A stretch of 64,000 nucleotides of DNA from Prorocentrum cordatum (GCA_963575745.1 CAUYUJ010000725.1:138501-202500), one strand, 5' to 3'. Positions 41,721 through 53,240 are shown, numbered from the stretch's first letter. Notes: generated by a model from the sequence alone, not told the origin. Numbers and translations are program-made.

Positions 41721-42289
41721 ACAGAGCGGTTCCGTCCAGGGGGGGAAAGAGGATGAGGAGAGGGGGAGGGAAGGATGATAATGAGGATGAGGATGGCCAC
41801 ATGTTTCGGATCGTTCTCGTAGGCGCGTGAGGCCGTTTGTTAGCATCGGTCGCTCGCTTGAGACGTTGCTGGTACTTTGTTCACGCTGAGTTTGATTTGA
41901 CACGTGCTTGCGAGCTCGTGGAATTGGCGTCGTGGCAGGCGGCCCGAGACAACGTTGGGGTCGTCGACATCGTCAGTAACATCACCATCGTAACCAACAT
42001 CGCCATCACTCGGTCCATCTCCCACTCTCCCCCTCCCCTGCCAAATCCGTTTCCATGCCTATTCTAATCCACTGGCTTTGCCAGCACCTTACCTGACTTT
42101 TAACCTTGAGGCTCTCTGATGTCGGCGTGTGGCTATCTTGGGCATTCGTGGGTCTGTCTTGGGCCGTCTCGGTGCCGATCGTGGTTTAACATATCCCGCC
42201 ATGCCCTGGGTGGCGGAAAGAGCGCGCAGCGTAACAATGCATAAACAAAACGATGTACAAGACGCTGGATTGCTGACCCAAACACACAC
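41721..42289. other. Methyltransferase 3' flank, no gene
   Basis: Contains a GAGGAT tract at 41745-41795. A frame reading HAEFDLTRACELVELASWQA near 41880 is protein-like but isolated. Confidence 0.4.
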
Positions 42290-42680
42290 GCCGACGGCGA
42301 CGACGACGGCGACGACGGAGACGACGACACCAACGACGACAACGACGACGGCTGCGACGGCGACGACGACGGCGAGGGCGACGGCGAATCCGTCTCCTCC
42401 TCCTCCTCCTCCTCCTCCTCCCCTCCCATCCTCCTCTCCTCTCCCCCTCCTCCTCTTCCTCCTCTCCCCCTCCTCCCCCTCCTCCTCCCCCCTCCTCCTC
42501 CCCCTCTCCCCTCTCCCTCGATGCCTTCTCCCTCCTCCCTCCTGCTCCTCTTCCTCTCCTCCTCCTCTCCTCCTATCCTCCTCCTCCTCCTCCTCCTCCC
42601 ATCCTCATCCTCCTCCTTTCCTCCTCCTACTCCTCCTCCTCCTCCTCCTCCTCCTCCTCCTTCCCGTTCCTCTTCATGTT
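42290..42680. repeat. (GAC)n then CTC-rich microsatellites
   Basis: GACGGC/GACGAC units at 42293-42385 are followed by about 290 bp of CTC/CCT. Ser/Pro/Leu frames are artefacts. Confidence 0.93.
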
Positions 42681-43649
42681 CCTCTTCATATTCCTCTTCC
42701 TCTTCATCGCCCGCGTCCTCCGTATCCTCCCCCGCTTCCTCCTCGTCCCATCACTCCTCCTTTTCTGCCTCCTCCTCGTGGTCCCCCTTCTCTTTTTGCT
42801 TCCCTCCCTCTTCTTTCCCCCCCCCCATCGCTCCCTCCTTCTTCTTTTTTGTGACGCGGGGGGCGAAGCGCGATTGCAGCTATGTGCAGCGCCAACGTAT
42901 ACACCTGAAACATAAATATTAACACAAGATTGCAACCGCGCACCACCCGCCAAAAACACAAATTTCCAACCCACCTGTTAATTTCCAGAAGAGGAAGAAT
43001 TCCCAGTCAAATTTCAACAAAAAAACATTATTCCACTTTTTGGAAGAAGAGTGCCTCTGGGTTGCAGCGTTCGCGACAAAGCGCCCCTTGCGGGAATGGA
43101 GTCAGCGCGGCAAGAATCTGATGTTATGGCCGTGCCAGCACCGCCGCGCAAATCCCCCCTATGTGGCTGGCGTCGGGGGTCGAGTCAAGGGGGGCCCAAG
43201 TTGGGGCGATTTCCTGGGCGAGGTTTGGGCGCTCTGGCGGGGCGCTGCCCATTCGCTTGAGACCTGTGTCAGAGGGGGTGCGCGGGCACTGCGCCGGCCC
43301 ATGCTTGGTCTGTCCTGGAGGCCAAGCTTGCACTTTGGAGAGCGACCCCATGGCGGCTCTGCGCCCCGGTGCGCAGCGACCCACCTGTTGTTCGAGAGCG
43401 CGCTCGAGACGCCGCCCAGCAATGGGATCGACGGCCAACCCCCTTTCACCGCCGCCGAGTTAGCGCGCGATTCTTGAACCCTGAGGCGACTCTTTTTGGG
43501 CCGCATGGACAGCGCATGTCCTGCGCGGCTGACGCGCGGCCGTAGAAAGCGCGAGGGTCGCGGCGCGCTTCGAGCGGGCCTTGGGCAGAGCAGAAGGGGG
43601 AGAGGATAGGCGGGGGCGGGGGGATACTGGAGGACAAATGAATCGGCAT
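42681..43649. other. No supported gene
   Basis: Pyrimidine-rich, then GC-rich DNA. An AAATTTCCAACCC-type patch lies at 42958-42985. Frames on both strands are open through composition only. Confidence 0.45.
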
Positions 43650-43705
43650 GGGGGGCCAGTGGAGGGGGGGGGGGGGGGGGGGCGCGGGGGGCGGGGGGGG
43701 GCGAG
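43650..43705 (+). repeat. Poly(G) tract
   Basis: A G run of about 20, followed by GCGCGGGGGGC and a further G run. Strong quadruplex potential. Confidence 0.9.
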
Positions 43706-45285
43706 GAGAAGCGGGGAGGTGAGGATTTTGATAGGTCTGGAAAGTACTTCAAAACATTGTCGCGCCTGCTCGGCGACCCTGACTCGGTCGCAGGGGGCGG
43801 GTCGCTGAGGGCCCCCCCCCCGGGTTATTGTTCGAGCCCGCTTGCTTCAGGTTTGTCAACGCGGCAGAACGGAAAATTGGAGCCAGGCGCGTTCACGTTG
43901 AACGCAGAGTGGGATCTCGCGCCGTCGGCCCCGCCGACGTCAGCAATGCTCGCCGCGCGCCAGAGTTTGAGCGGGCGCCGCGCGAGAAGCGCCTCTGGGC
44001 CGCGGCGGCAGATCTGGGATCATCCAGTCGATCTGCCCCAAGAGAGGCGCCCTCTCATCCTTGGGCCCAATCGGCGCGGGCGTCCGAGTGGCTTGCGCCC
44101 TCGCGCCGCAGCTTGTCAGGAACGCGCTTTCGGCGCCGTTGGTTAACGGCTTTGGGAATCTGGTTTTGAGGCGCCGGGCTCTCGCAGAACAAGCTGCAAG
44201 GAATCGCGAAAAACGCCTTCCCGCGATTGCGTTGGCCATCAGACGCCCCTACCGGCAACGCCGAAGCCTGCGTCGCCACCACCTACATCGCCGTGAAATT
44301 GTCCACGGTCGACGTTATAGATGTAGAATAGTGGCTTTCCGGGGTCAACTATGCCGGAGGAGATTGCCGGATGTCTGGATAACGCGCGGAGCCCCTTGAC
44401 GGCGGCGCCCGCTCTTGATTTTCAAAGTCCTGTTGCCCCGCTTGGCGCGCGAAGCAAGTCCCCGAAGCGACGCTCGGCGAAGTTCCATTCGCGCGTAGGA
44501 AATATTGTTTATCATCGCGATACTTCGTCGCAATACCTGACCCAACGAACAGCCGCGGCAACGCAATTGCACGCGAAGAATACAGGCGACAAAGCCCGCG
44601 ATGCCCTATCTCGCATGCCGCAGAGAGACGCGGCATCGATTGAATCTGCTCTTCAGAATTTCGCATTAGATCATATCCGGAATGTTTCAGACCCAGCCGA
44701 GGCCCATTCGTGGGTAGTCGCCGATGCGCCGGGCCACGGCGTTGCAGGCATCCCGCTACATGTTCAGAACGACTAATTTGACTACCCCTCTTGGAATGGA
44801 GTGCAAGGCTTTCTCCCTCGCAGAAGTGGTCGCGCTCGTTGCCTCTGAAAGGCCAGGGGCTGTTCTCGATATGCAGAGCGATGACGGGCTGCAGGCCGCC
44901 CTCCCCGCTTCGGTAGCCATCGCGCCAGCCGCGGCCCCTGCTCGGCGCATGTTCTTCCCGGTGATCGACAAGAGCCCTTTCGGACAGAAGACCGCGCGCT
45001 TGCCAAACGGCACTGGGCGGAGACTCGCAGACATAGGCGCGGCAATCGCGATTCGCAAGTCTAGAGGTACCAGCGGGATGAACGCGGCAGTCAAGAGCAC
45101 TCCACACCATCTGCCGTCGAGTGGGGGCCCTGCGGCTATCCTGACAGCGTTGGAAGGGGCGCGCGCCGACCTGATCTGGCAAGCCTGCGAGTGGAGCGCC
45201 GTGCCAATCATTCCCCAATCAGAGCTTGCCTCTGCATGGGGTCCTAGCGGATTCATTTGGTTAGGTTAGGTTTGTCGTCGATTTT
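43706..45285. other. Open but unassigned GC-rich DNA
   Basis: Plus-strand frames at 44351-44776 (KRRSAKFHSRVGNIVYHRDT) and 44763-45269 (KAFSLAEVVALVASERPGAV) and a minus-strand frame at 45218-44349 are open and partly protein-like. They overlap and none has a domain. At most one is real; it may be a decayed element gene. Confidence 0.3.
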
Positions 45286-45290
45286 CGCCG

Positions 45291-45421
45291 CGCGCCCGGG
45301 TGCCCGGGTGCCCGGGGGTGCCCGGGTGCCCGGGCGCCCGGGCGCCCGGGTGCCCGGGTGCCCGGGTGCCCGCGCGCCCGGGCGCCTGGGCGCCCAGGTG
45401 CCCGGGCGCCCAGGTGCCCGG
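45291..45421. repeat. 9-bp GTGCCCGGG minisatellite
   Basis: About fourteen tandem units alternating GTGCCCGGG, GCGCCCGGG and GCGCCCAGG; extremely GC-rich with CCCGGG palindromes. Confidence 0.95.
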
Positions 45422-45600
45422 TAGCTCTATATAGCCCTGTAGCCCTATAGCGCTAATTGCCCTATAGCATTAATAGCCCTATATCCATATAGCCATACAG
45501 TCCCACAGCCCTGTAGCCCAATAGCTTTCTAGCCCTATGGCCCTGTCGCCCTTTAGCCAGCCCCATGGCCTTACAGCCCCAGAGCCCTAAGGCTTTAAAA
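45422..45600. repeat. Degenerate TAGCCCTA minisatellite
   Basis: Units such as TAGCCCTAT, TAGCCCTG and ATAGCCATA at 8-10 bp spacing, starting exactly where the GC-rich array ends. Confidence 0.85.
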
Positions 45601-45607
45601 ATTAGAG

Positions 45608-46139
45608 TTGGGTTTTTTCTCCAGCATCATGGCGTATGCTATTCGAAGTTATGCTGACGCCGAGGAGCGTCTACACTTAGTCACGAGGATGATCGAGAGC
45701 AGCGCTGTGCGAGGTTCTGAACGAGGCTTCGTTCCAGCTCCGCTTGGCACTAAACGCGGCGCCAACGACGCTGGCTGCGAGCGGTTTTGGAGCATGCTCG
45801 CGAGATGGCTCGTGGTCTCTAACAAATGAGGCCCTGAATAGGCTCGAGGCGCACAGAGTGCTCCATTCATCCACCTTTCTTTTCCGCAAGCGCGACGGCA
45901 TACTTGTCCAGGGCGCAACTTATGAACTCATCTCAACCCTTCAAAGTGATGGATGGTTCCACGCGAACCACCCGGAGCCGCTCACCTTTCTCTATAAGCC
46001 AGGTCAAGCATGCCAGGTACTCTACGCGCCTTCCAGACTGGCGCAATACGCGCGCCCGTACATGTTGACGATTGCAATGGCAAGTCAAGTTTTTGAGCGT
46101 GGATATGCGGAGGTAAAGCACGGCCAAGGACCACCTTAA
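45608..46139 (+). pseudogene. Weak two-frame ORF, unknown
   Basis: A first frame (MAYAIRSYADAEERLHLVTR, stop 45829) overlaps a second (NRLEAHRVLHSSTFLFRKRD, LQSDGWFHANHPEPLTFLYK, stop 46139). The compositions are protein-like and the shift near 45800 suggests one broken gene. No family recognised. Confidence 0.3.
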
Positions 46140-46734
46140 TACAGCAACGCCGCGCAATGTCGACCCGGCGCTGGCGCCCACGCCTAAACGCAACAGGCTG
46201 CGCCTTCGCCTTGCGACGAAGAGGGGGCGTTAGCTTTGGGAGACGGCATTGAGCCAGATATCCCGTTCGGAGGCGGAGGCGCTATGTGGCCGGCCCCTGC
46301 CCCTCCTGCCCCGCCAGGAGCACGTCGCTGGGGCTGCCTTACGATCCACCCCATCAAGGTTACTGCGCTCAAACCTTTCGGTGGATGGTGAACAAGCTGC
46401 CCCTTTCTCACCGCGTCTCCGACGTCGCTGGGCGCGCCTGTTCCATGGCCCTGACTTCGGCCTCCCCTGCAGAACAGGACACCGTCAGAAGGTCATTGGA
46501 AGATTGGTGCAACCAGGCCCATCAGTACAATCGCAAGTGGCTTCGCACAACGCCCACGTAGGACCTGCGCCGCCACCCAGCGAGGCCTTCCCCGCTGAGA
46601 ATATGATCGCCGACGCCGTCGGCGATCATACTGCCTTTACACACGACATCGAGCCGTGTCCTTGAAGATGATATGGTGGACGACATCGAGCGCGCCGCGG
46701 GGGCGTGACACAAACAGAACGAGGATGGGGGAGG
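46140..46734. other. No supported gene
   Basis: GC-rich. A short palindrome GATCGCCGACGCCGTCGGCGATC lies near 46604-46626. Confidence 0.45.
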
Positions 46735-46830
46735 AGGAGGAGGAGGAGGAGGAGGAGGAGGAGGAGGAGGAGGAGGAGGAGGAGGAGGAGGAGGAGGAGG
46801 AGGAGGAGGAGGAGAGGAGGAGGGAGGAGG
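46735..46830. repeat. (GAG)n microsatellite
   Basis: Nearly pure GGA/GAG of about 80 bp, then a degenerate purine tract to about 46980. Confidence 0.96.
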
Positions 46831-46980
46831 AGAGGGGGGAGCCAGGAGGAACGAGAGCAGCAGGAGGAGGAGGAGGAGGAGCGGGAGGAGAAGGGGGGGG
46901 GCCTCGCCCCAGCCGCCCCTGTTGCGACGGGGAGAGGGCGGGGGCGGGGGTGGGGGAAGGCCCGGGCCTGGGGAGGGAGG

Positions 46981-47418
46981 CATAGCACGTGGCAGGGCTG
47001 CCATCAGCAGCAGCTACGACTGAGAAGTATCATGTCCTGTCAGGAAGTGCGGCGACATGTTTGACTTGCGGTTTGGCTGTTATTTCTCATATTTCTTACA
47101 CACGATTCGCGTTCGCACCTGCTTTGTGATGTTATTGCCATATTGGGTCAAAACCAATGCAAGGTTCATGCGCGCGCTGACTGGCCACGCTCAGCACCCA
47201 ATGGGGGCTGCGGCTGTCGCCTTCTCTTCCCCCCCTCTGGGTTGGGGGCCTTGGCTCCTAGCTTCGGCTGGCTCCCTCGGCTCGTCTCCCCTTCCCCTTC
47301 TCCCGTTTCGCCGCGCGCGTTCACCCCTCCAGGGGCTGGCGGATGGATTCGGAAGGTGCGGGTTTTTGCAAGAGGCCCTCAGGAGACGGCGTCGGCTCGG
47401 AAGGGGGGGGGTGCGAAG
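46981..47418. other. Spacer
   Basis: Mixed DNA; no gene recognised. Confidence 0.5.
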
Positions 47419-47532
47419 AGGAGGAGGAGGAGGAGGAGGAGGAGGAGGAGGAGGAGGAGGAAGAAGAAGAAGAAGAAGAAGCAGAAGAAGAAGAAGAAGA
47501 GGAGGAGGAGGAGGAGGAGGAGGAGGGGGAGG
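47419..47532. repeat. GGA/GAA microsatellite
   Basis: GGA units flank a central GAA block at about 47460-47500. A later 15-bp tandem, GCCACCTGAAATGAG, occurs twice at 47622-47653. Confidence 0.95.
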
Positions 47533-48091
47533 AGCCAGCGTCCGTCTCCACCTGCCCAGAATTTCGAACGTCTTCCAAGGGGGGGGGTGCGCCGCCACGC
47601 AGAAGCAGTGGCCGCCTGCCACCTGAAATGAGCGGACTGCCACCTGAAATGAGTCGGAGGCGCGCCCGAGAGGCATCCCCGACTCCTGCCTTTTAGAATG
47701 CCCGTCGAGCCAGCAGGGGCCACTTGCACTGGGGCAGCGAGGGCGCAGGCTCGCGCGACCGCGCGCCTGGCGCCCCGCCTCGCCCCAGGCAGCCTCGGGG
47801 GCCGCAGATGCGGCACAGGGAGGCATGCTGCCATATTGCTCCATCGGGGCCCCTGCAGGTTCGAGAGCTGCTGTAGACCAAGGACCCCCGACGGCCTTTT
47901 TATCATTGTTCCTTATTCGTATACACCCCGTCCCCCAGGCGACTGGAAGCCAACCAGGGACACTGAGGGCCCTCCCCCACCATCCCTTGTAAAAAACAAC
48001 ACCCAACACAGTCTGCTTCCAAATTCGGAGCATGCGCAGCGAACCCGATGCGGCCTCCCCCCACCATCCCTAACAAAAAACAATACAGAGT
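47533..48091. other. Spacer with duplicated CCCCACCATCCCT motif
   Basis: CCTCCCCCACCATCCCT(TG)TAA..AAACAA occurs at 47972 and again, diverged, near 48056 (CCCCCCACCATCCCTAAC). No gene is supported. Confidence 0.45.
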
Positions 48092-48440
48092 ACACTTGGC
48101 GGCGGCGGCGGCGGCTGCGGCGGCTGCGGCGGGGGCGGCGGCTGCGGCGGCTGCGGCGGTGGCGGCGGCGGTGGCGGCGGCGGCGGGGGCGGCGGCGGCG
48201 CGGCGGCGGCGGCGGTGGCGGCGGCGGCGGCGGTGGCGACGGCAGCGGTGGCGGCAGCGGGCGGCGGCAGCGGCTGCGGCGGCGGCGGTCCGGCAGCGGT
48301 GGCGATGGCGCGGCGGCGGGCCGGCGGCGGACGGCGGCGGCGGGCGGCGCGGCGGCGGCGGCGGCGGATTGCGGGGCGGCGGCGGCGCGGCGGCGCGGCG
48401 GCGGCGGCTGGCGGCGGCGGCGGAGGCGGCGGCGTCCACT
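48092..48440. repeat. (GGC)n expansion, about 350 bp
   Basis: Nearly pure CGG/GGC trinucleotide with GCGGTGGCG and CAGCGG interruptions. All six frames stay open (poly Ala, Gly, Arg, Pro), which explains the many long ORFs. Confidence 0.97.
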
Positions 48441-49619
48441 GAATATGCTGCGGTTCGGGCCAGGCTCGGGTGCTACGCATTTGTCGGGAGGGCGGGTGGG
48501 AGTGAGCGAGACGGCTTGCGGGCGGGAAGGGATGTTTGACCTTTACCTTTACCTTTACCTCATCCTCCTCCTCCTCCTCGTCCTCTTCCCTCTTTCCGAT
48601 GTCCTTGGAAGCCCGTGAAGTCTGGAGTGTTGTTGTGCTCCCAGTTCGGGTGCACGGTGTCCGCTTCCCTGCGCGCCTCGCGTCGACGCCAAGCATGCGT
48701 GCACTGCCGTCTGCGGTCTTGTGACCACGCCACCCTCACCTGCAGTTGCGCTTTTCTGAGCGTGTGAACGCTGGTGCCAATTCATCCACTCGAGAGTTGA
48801 GCCACGGGCATCCGTCTCGCCACTCTTGTGAATTGTTAATAGTCGTGCCATTCGTGTTCATATCCGTTTCGTTCACCTCCCTCCTCCTCCTCCTCCTCCT
48901 CCTCCTCCTCCTCCTCCTCCCGACCTTTCTTCTTTGTACCCCGCCCCCCTCCCTGCCTGCCATCTGCCAGCCGGCAGAAACCTTGCTGCCCCGGCTCAGG
49001 ACAGGGCGTCGCGCATGCGGACAGGTTCTCGGGGACGTTCGGCGCCTTGCGGAGCATCCACCAGGTCTTTCGTCCTCGCCCTTCATGTTCCTCTCCCCCA
49101 ACCTTTTCTTCATGCGTTCACTTATTCATTTGAGTCTAGTGTGACCTTAGTTTAATTCGGGGGTCCCGCTGTGCTAGCGCGATTTCTCAGTCATTCATTC
49201 ATTCATTCGTTCGTTCTCACATTGTTATCGGGGACAAAAAGAACCCGCAGCCCGAATACCATGATGAAGACGTGGCCCCACTTAGGTCCCCGTCCTCGCA
49301 CTAGGGATCATACATTTGGGCGGTTTGGTCTGATACACCTGCAGAACGACCCCTTGTCCCTAACATTCTGGGCCTCCAAACCTAGGCCTGGGCCATGTTT
49401 TTTTGTTCATCACATTGGGGACACGGGGATGGGGCTCCAAAAACAGGATAATGCAGCAAGATGAACAGGAGCTCGGCGAGTGCATAGCACAGCAACAGTG
49501 GCGAGAATGCTCCACACCAACTCCTCCTTCTAATCCTGCATCCCCGGCATCCCCCTCTTCGTTCCTCTTCGCTCTCCTGTTCTTCCTCCATGCTTCTCCT
49601 GCTTGGAACATTACCATGG
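48441..49619. other. Short repeats only
   Basis: Holds a TTTACC hexamer (48539-48560), (CTC)n at 48878-48921 and (ATTC)n at 49193-49215. No gene is recognised. Confidence 0.55.
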
Positions 49620-50037
49620 TCTTCACAGTCATCAGAGTCATCAGCAGCATCACTAGCATCAGCATCAGCATCATCATCACCATCATCATCATCCAGATCA
49701 TCATCGTGATCCTCATCATCGCCATCACCATCGCCATCATTACCACCCTAATCGTTCCCATCACTACGATCACCATCACAATCGCCGTCAACAACAGCAT
49801 CGTCATCATCCTCCTCATCAGCATAATCATATCAATAACCATCATCATCATTCACATCGTAATCAGTGTCATCATTATCATCGTCCCCTAATGCCTCATC
49901 ATCACCATCAGCATCAGCATAATGCCCATCTTCATCACACTCGTCGTCGTCATCACCGTCGTCGTCAGCAGCACACTCATCATCACCGTCATCAAATCTT
50001 CATTTGCATCATCATCATCACCTTCGTCTACATCAAT

Positions 50038-50069
<32 letters not shown>

Positions 50070-50075
50070 TATCAG

Positions 50076-50108
<33 letters not shown>

Positions 50109-50520
50109 CACCATCAGCATCAGCATACTCATCGTCGTCCTCAGCATCCTCATCATCACTACCATCAGCATCATTATCGTTATCATAATCATCGTGATGA
50201 TCACCATCAGCAGCATCAGCAGACACATCATCATCTTGGGGGTCAGCATGATCATCATCATCAGCATCATCATTATCGTTATCATCAGCATAACCAGCTT
50301 CGTTATTATTACCATGAGCATAGTCATCACAATTAGCATTACCATCATCATCAGCAGCACACTCATCATTATCATGACCATCATCATATACATCATCATC
50401 ATCCTCATCATCATCTTCTCCTTCAGCATCATCATTAAAATCAGTGTCGTCATCCTTACATTCTTCATCATCAGCAGCAGCATTATCGTCATCCTCATCC
50501 TCATCATCATCAGCAGCAAC
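49620..50520. repeat. (ATC)n microsatellite region, about 900 bp
   Basis: Dominated by ATC/CATCAT with AGC, ACC and GTC interruptions; the longest such block in the window. His, Ile, Ser, Met and Asp frames across it are artefacts. Confidence 0.96.
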
Positions 50521-51018
50521 ATCGTGCCCCTCTCCCTCCCGTCTCTTCCAACTCCGCCTCCCCCTCCCTCTTCCACCTCGCCGGGGGAGCGGCGGCCGTC
50601 AATCTGAAATATTTGGAGGCGTCCAGGTCGTGTGTGGGCTGGAGGTCACCGTCGGGCCGCCTTTCTCTTCTCCCCACATCGTGGCTTTCAGCGGCTCCCA
50701 TCGAATCCCCTCCTCATCATCCTCCGTCCTCCCTCCTCCTCCTCCCGGCAACGACCAGCTTCGAAGGCCCTTAGCCAAGCAGTGTTTGGATCCTCTGATC
50801 GCAACGCGTCGGAAATATCTCAAGAGGTCCTGGTCGGGTCAACGGCCCGAGGACCAAGGTTGGAACCGATCTCGTAGTTCGTTTGCCTCTCGGCCGGGGC
50901 AATGGCCCGAGGACCAAGTCCTCGTAGTTCGTTTTCGTTTTCGGACTCGCATCGCGAAGGGGTTCATTCATAGATTCGTCCCTCCTTCTTCTCTTCCTCC
51001 CTCCTCCTCTGCCAGGCG
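50521..51018. other. Spacer with duplicated CGGGGCAATGGCCCGAGGACC unit
   Basis: GGTC(AA)CGGCCCGAGGACCAAG (50834) and GGGCAATGGCCCGAGGACCAAG (50897) form a diverged 63-bp tandem, each followed by TCGTAGTTCGTTT (50870 and 50923). No gene. Confidence 0.5.
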
Positions 51019-51189
51019 GAGGGGGCCGTTGGCCTCTGGCGCGGCTTCGTGCCAGGCCTCGCCGTGGTCATCCCGCGGAGGGGGCTGAAGTTCGCAGGAG
51101 CAGCCGCGGGCGTCGCGGGTGCGGTCCGGCAATCAGTGGCGGAGCGTCCTGCCTTGCCTGAAGGCCCGGCAAGTACGGTTCTACGGTAG
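51019..51189 (+). CDS. Mitochondrial carrier-like fragment, helix 2 region
   Basis: A frame after a TGCCAG acceptor-like site reads EGAVGLWRGFVPGLAVVIPR, then RGLKFAGAAAGVAG, and stops at 51187-51189. G-x-x-x-L-W-R-G-F-x-P-x-x-x-x-x-x-P-x-x-x-x-x-F is the pattern of the matrix helix and second transmembrane helix of the mitochondrial carrier family. P-R-R-x-L-K-F resembles the oxodicarboxylate-carrier P-K-R-A-V-K-F. It is on the same strand as the first-helix exon at 21.4 kb. Whether they form one gene with a 29-kb intron is untested. Confidence 0.5.
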   Translation, partial: EGAVGLWRGFVPGLAVVIPRRGLKFAGAAAGVAGAVRQSVAERPALPEGPASTVLR

Positions 51190-52068
51190 TTTCGCGCCGC
51201 GTGGACGAGGCGGCGGCCCCAGCGCGGGTGTTCAGGGTGGAACGCCGCCAGTGGCCCAGGGTCGCAAGGTTTCAAGCGATCTGCGCGATCGGAAAGCCGT
51301 GCTCGTTCGGAGTTGAATGATCCAAACTGTGTCAGAAACCAGCGCCAACGTCGCCGCGACGTGAGCCGACAGTAAGAACAATATGTGGTTTCGCACGGAA
51401 TGTTCGTTCGACCATTTTGACGGAGACAGTCTTGTTTTACTGCATCGATTGCATGTTCTAAAAATGCGGTTATTAAGATTGCGTGGTAGACCTGCAGGAT
51501 TGCAGGGAAGGTCGGCCCTGCTCAAGGTCAGGGTTCACGTGAGGGGGAGATCGCGGCCCTTCGAAGTTCGGAGTCCTGGATCTCTGACGACCTGAGTTTT
51601 TCATATCCGGTGGGTTTTTCTTGATCTCAGCCATCTGGGGGCCGTTGTCGGGCCCAGGAATAATTCAGGAGAGGAAAAAACACACAGACACAATTAATCC
51701 TCGATTCCCCAGAACATATGGGAAAAAATATGGGAAGTGGGGGGGAAGACAGAAACCCAGAAGATATGGGAAAATATGGGGCATCTTTTTATTTGTGTGT
51801 ATTTATTTGTGTGTCCCCGGGCGCCTTCAATAATCAAAAACGGATCCGGGGCACAAGTTCTGCTTCGGGAGAGCGCTCGGGATCTCCAGGCCCGCGGACT
51901 GCCGACATCACATCGGCGAACGTCATGGAGCTTCTCCCACCTCGGGATGCTCTCGGGTACCCGTGCCCCGCCGGGAGCGTTCCGGGGGGGCCCAGGTCCT
52001 CCCGACCTCAGTCTCGGTTCACACATCCCCGTTGAACCACCGGGCCATGGTATCTCGGCCCCACCACT
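51190..52068. other. No supported gene
   Basis: Includes an A-rich part at 51660-51780 with repeated ATATGGGAAAA. Nothing coding is recognised. Confidence 0.5.
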
Positions 52069-52293
52069 CAGAGCCCCGAATCATCAGGGGTAACTCGGGT
52101 CAGGGATAACTCGGGTTCGTTTTTCGGAATCCAAACCCGAATTACCCCGGACCCGAGTTACCCCGGATAACTCGGGCGTCCAGAGCCCCGAATCATCAGG
52201 GGTAACTCGGGTCAGGGCTAACTCGGGTTCCTTTTTCGGGAATCCAAACCCGAGTTACCCCGGTCCCGAGTTACCCCGGATAACTCGGGCGCC
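52069..52293. repeat. 112-bp tandem duplication with internal inverted repeats
   Basis: Two copies (52069-52180 and 52181-52293) of a unit starting CAGAGCCCCGAATCATCAGG. Within each, GGGTAACTCGGGT and TAACTCGGGTT are matched by AACCCGA(A/G)TTACCCC and ACCCGAGTTACCCC, so each unit can fold into a long hairpin. Confidence 0.92.
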
Positions 52294-53059
52294 CAAACCA
52301 TCCCACCATCCCAGTTTGGGATGGGCCCCATCGGAGCCCAATGGGGAGCAGCCCAGGTCCCCATCCGGGGGGGTGACTCGGCCAGCAGGGCTCAGGGGGC
52401 AGGTTCAACGCAGCTCACCGGACGGCTGCCAGAGAGCCGAGTCATGGCCCGAAGGCCAAGGGCAAGAGGGCGCGGTGGCGCTGAAGCGGCGGGGGTGGGC
52501 TGCACCATCGTCCTCGATGGCTTCCCTGAGATTCGAGTCCTCGAAACATTGGAGCCGCTGGTTTGGGGCTGTCGTCAGCCTGGGGGCCCTCAGCGGGCCC
52601 CAGGACCGTAGATTTTATGTTGCTTCGAGCGATCCCCGCCGAAACCTTCGGCGTTTGGTCCCAACGGTGCGCGCGCCTACTGGAAGGATGTGCACAGTGC
52701 CCAGCGGCGTCGGCCAGCGCGGCGGCCGGGCCAGGTCGCGAGTTCATGTTTTCCGAATTTTAACAACCCCAAGGCCCTTGACGAGGACAAAACGAAACCC
52801 AAAACGCTTTTTGCTGAACCCAAAATTTGTTTTATGATGCTCCAACCTACGTTAGCCTTGATCACCAGGAAGAATTTCGAGGGCCCAAAAGAGTACACAA
52901 ATTCAAGGGTTTTCACGTGTCGGGCCGTGGGAGACACTCGTCCGACACTGTTTCGACACTCTTTTGACACTTTTCGGGGTGCTCGAAATTATTTCTGGGA
53001 TGTGGTCCTTAAGTAGGATTGGAACAACATAAAACTTGTTCTGAGATAATATCAACCTC
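52294..53059. other. No supported gene
   Basis: Plus-strand frames across 52316-52837 are open without domains. AT-richer sequence follows. Confidence 0.45.
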
Positions 53060-53240
53060 CGGTGATAATAAGAGGAGGAACAGCAGCAGCACCACGAGGA
53101 GGAGACGGACGACGAAGGACGAGGAGGAGGAGGCAAAATGAGGTGAGATGGACCTCTCCTTCCTCCTCCTGTTCCTCCTCATCGTCCTCGTTCCTCACCC
53201 TCCTCCTCCTCCTCCTCCTCCTCCTCCTCCTCCTCCTCCG
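53060..53240. repeat. Purine then pyrimidine trinucleotide block
   Basis: GAGGAGGAC units (53070-53135) are followed by CTCCTC units (53155-53238), an imperfect inverted arrangement. Confidence 0.9.

Noticed and set aside
44349-45218. 290-codon minus-strand ORF
   Set aside because: It overlaps two plus-strand open frames in GC-rich DNA; no domain or conserved motif favours it.
48048-48618. Many long ORFs on both strands (poly Ala, Gly, Arg, Pro)
   Set aside because: All derive from the GGC trinucleotide expansion, which has no stop codon in any frame.
49360-50607. Met/Ile/His-rich ORFs resembling membrane proteins
   Set aside because: Encoded by the ATC repeat; the hydrophobicity is a codon effect of ATC.
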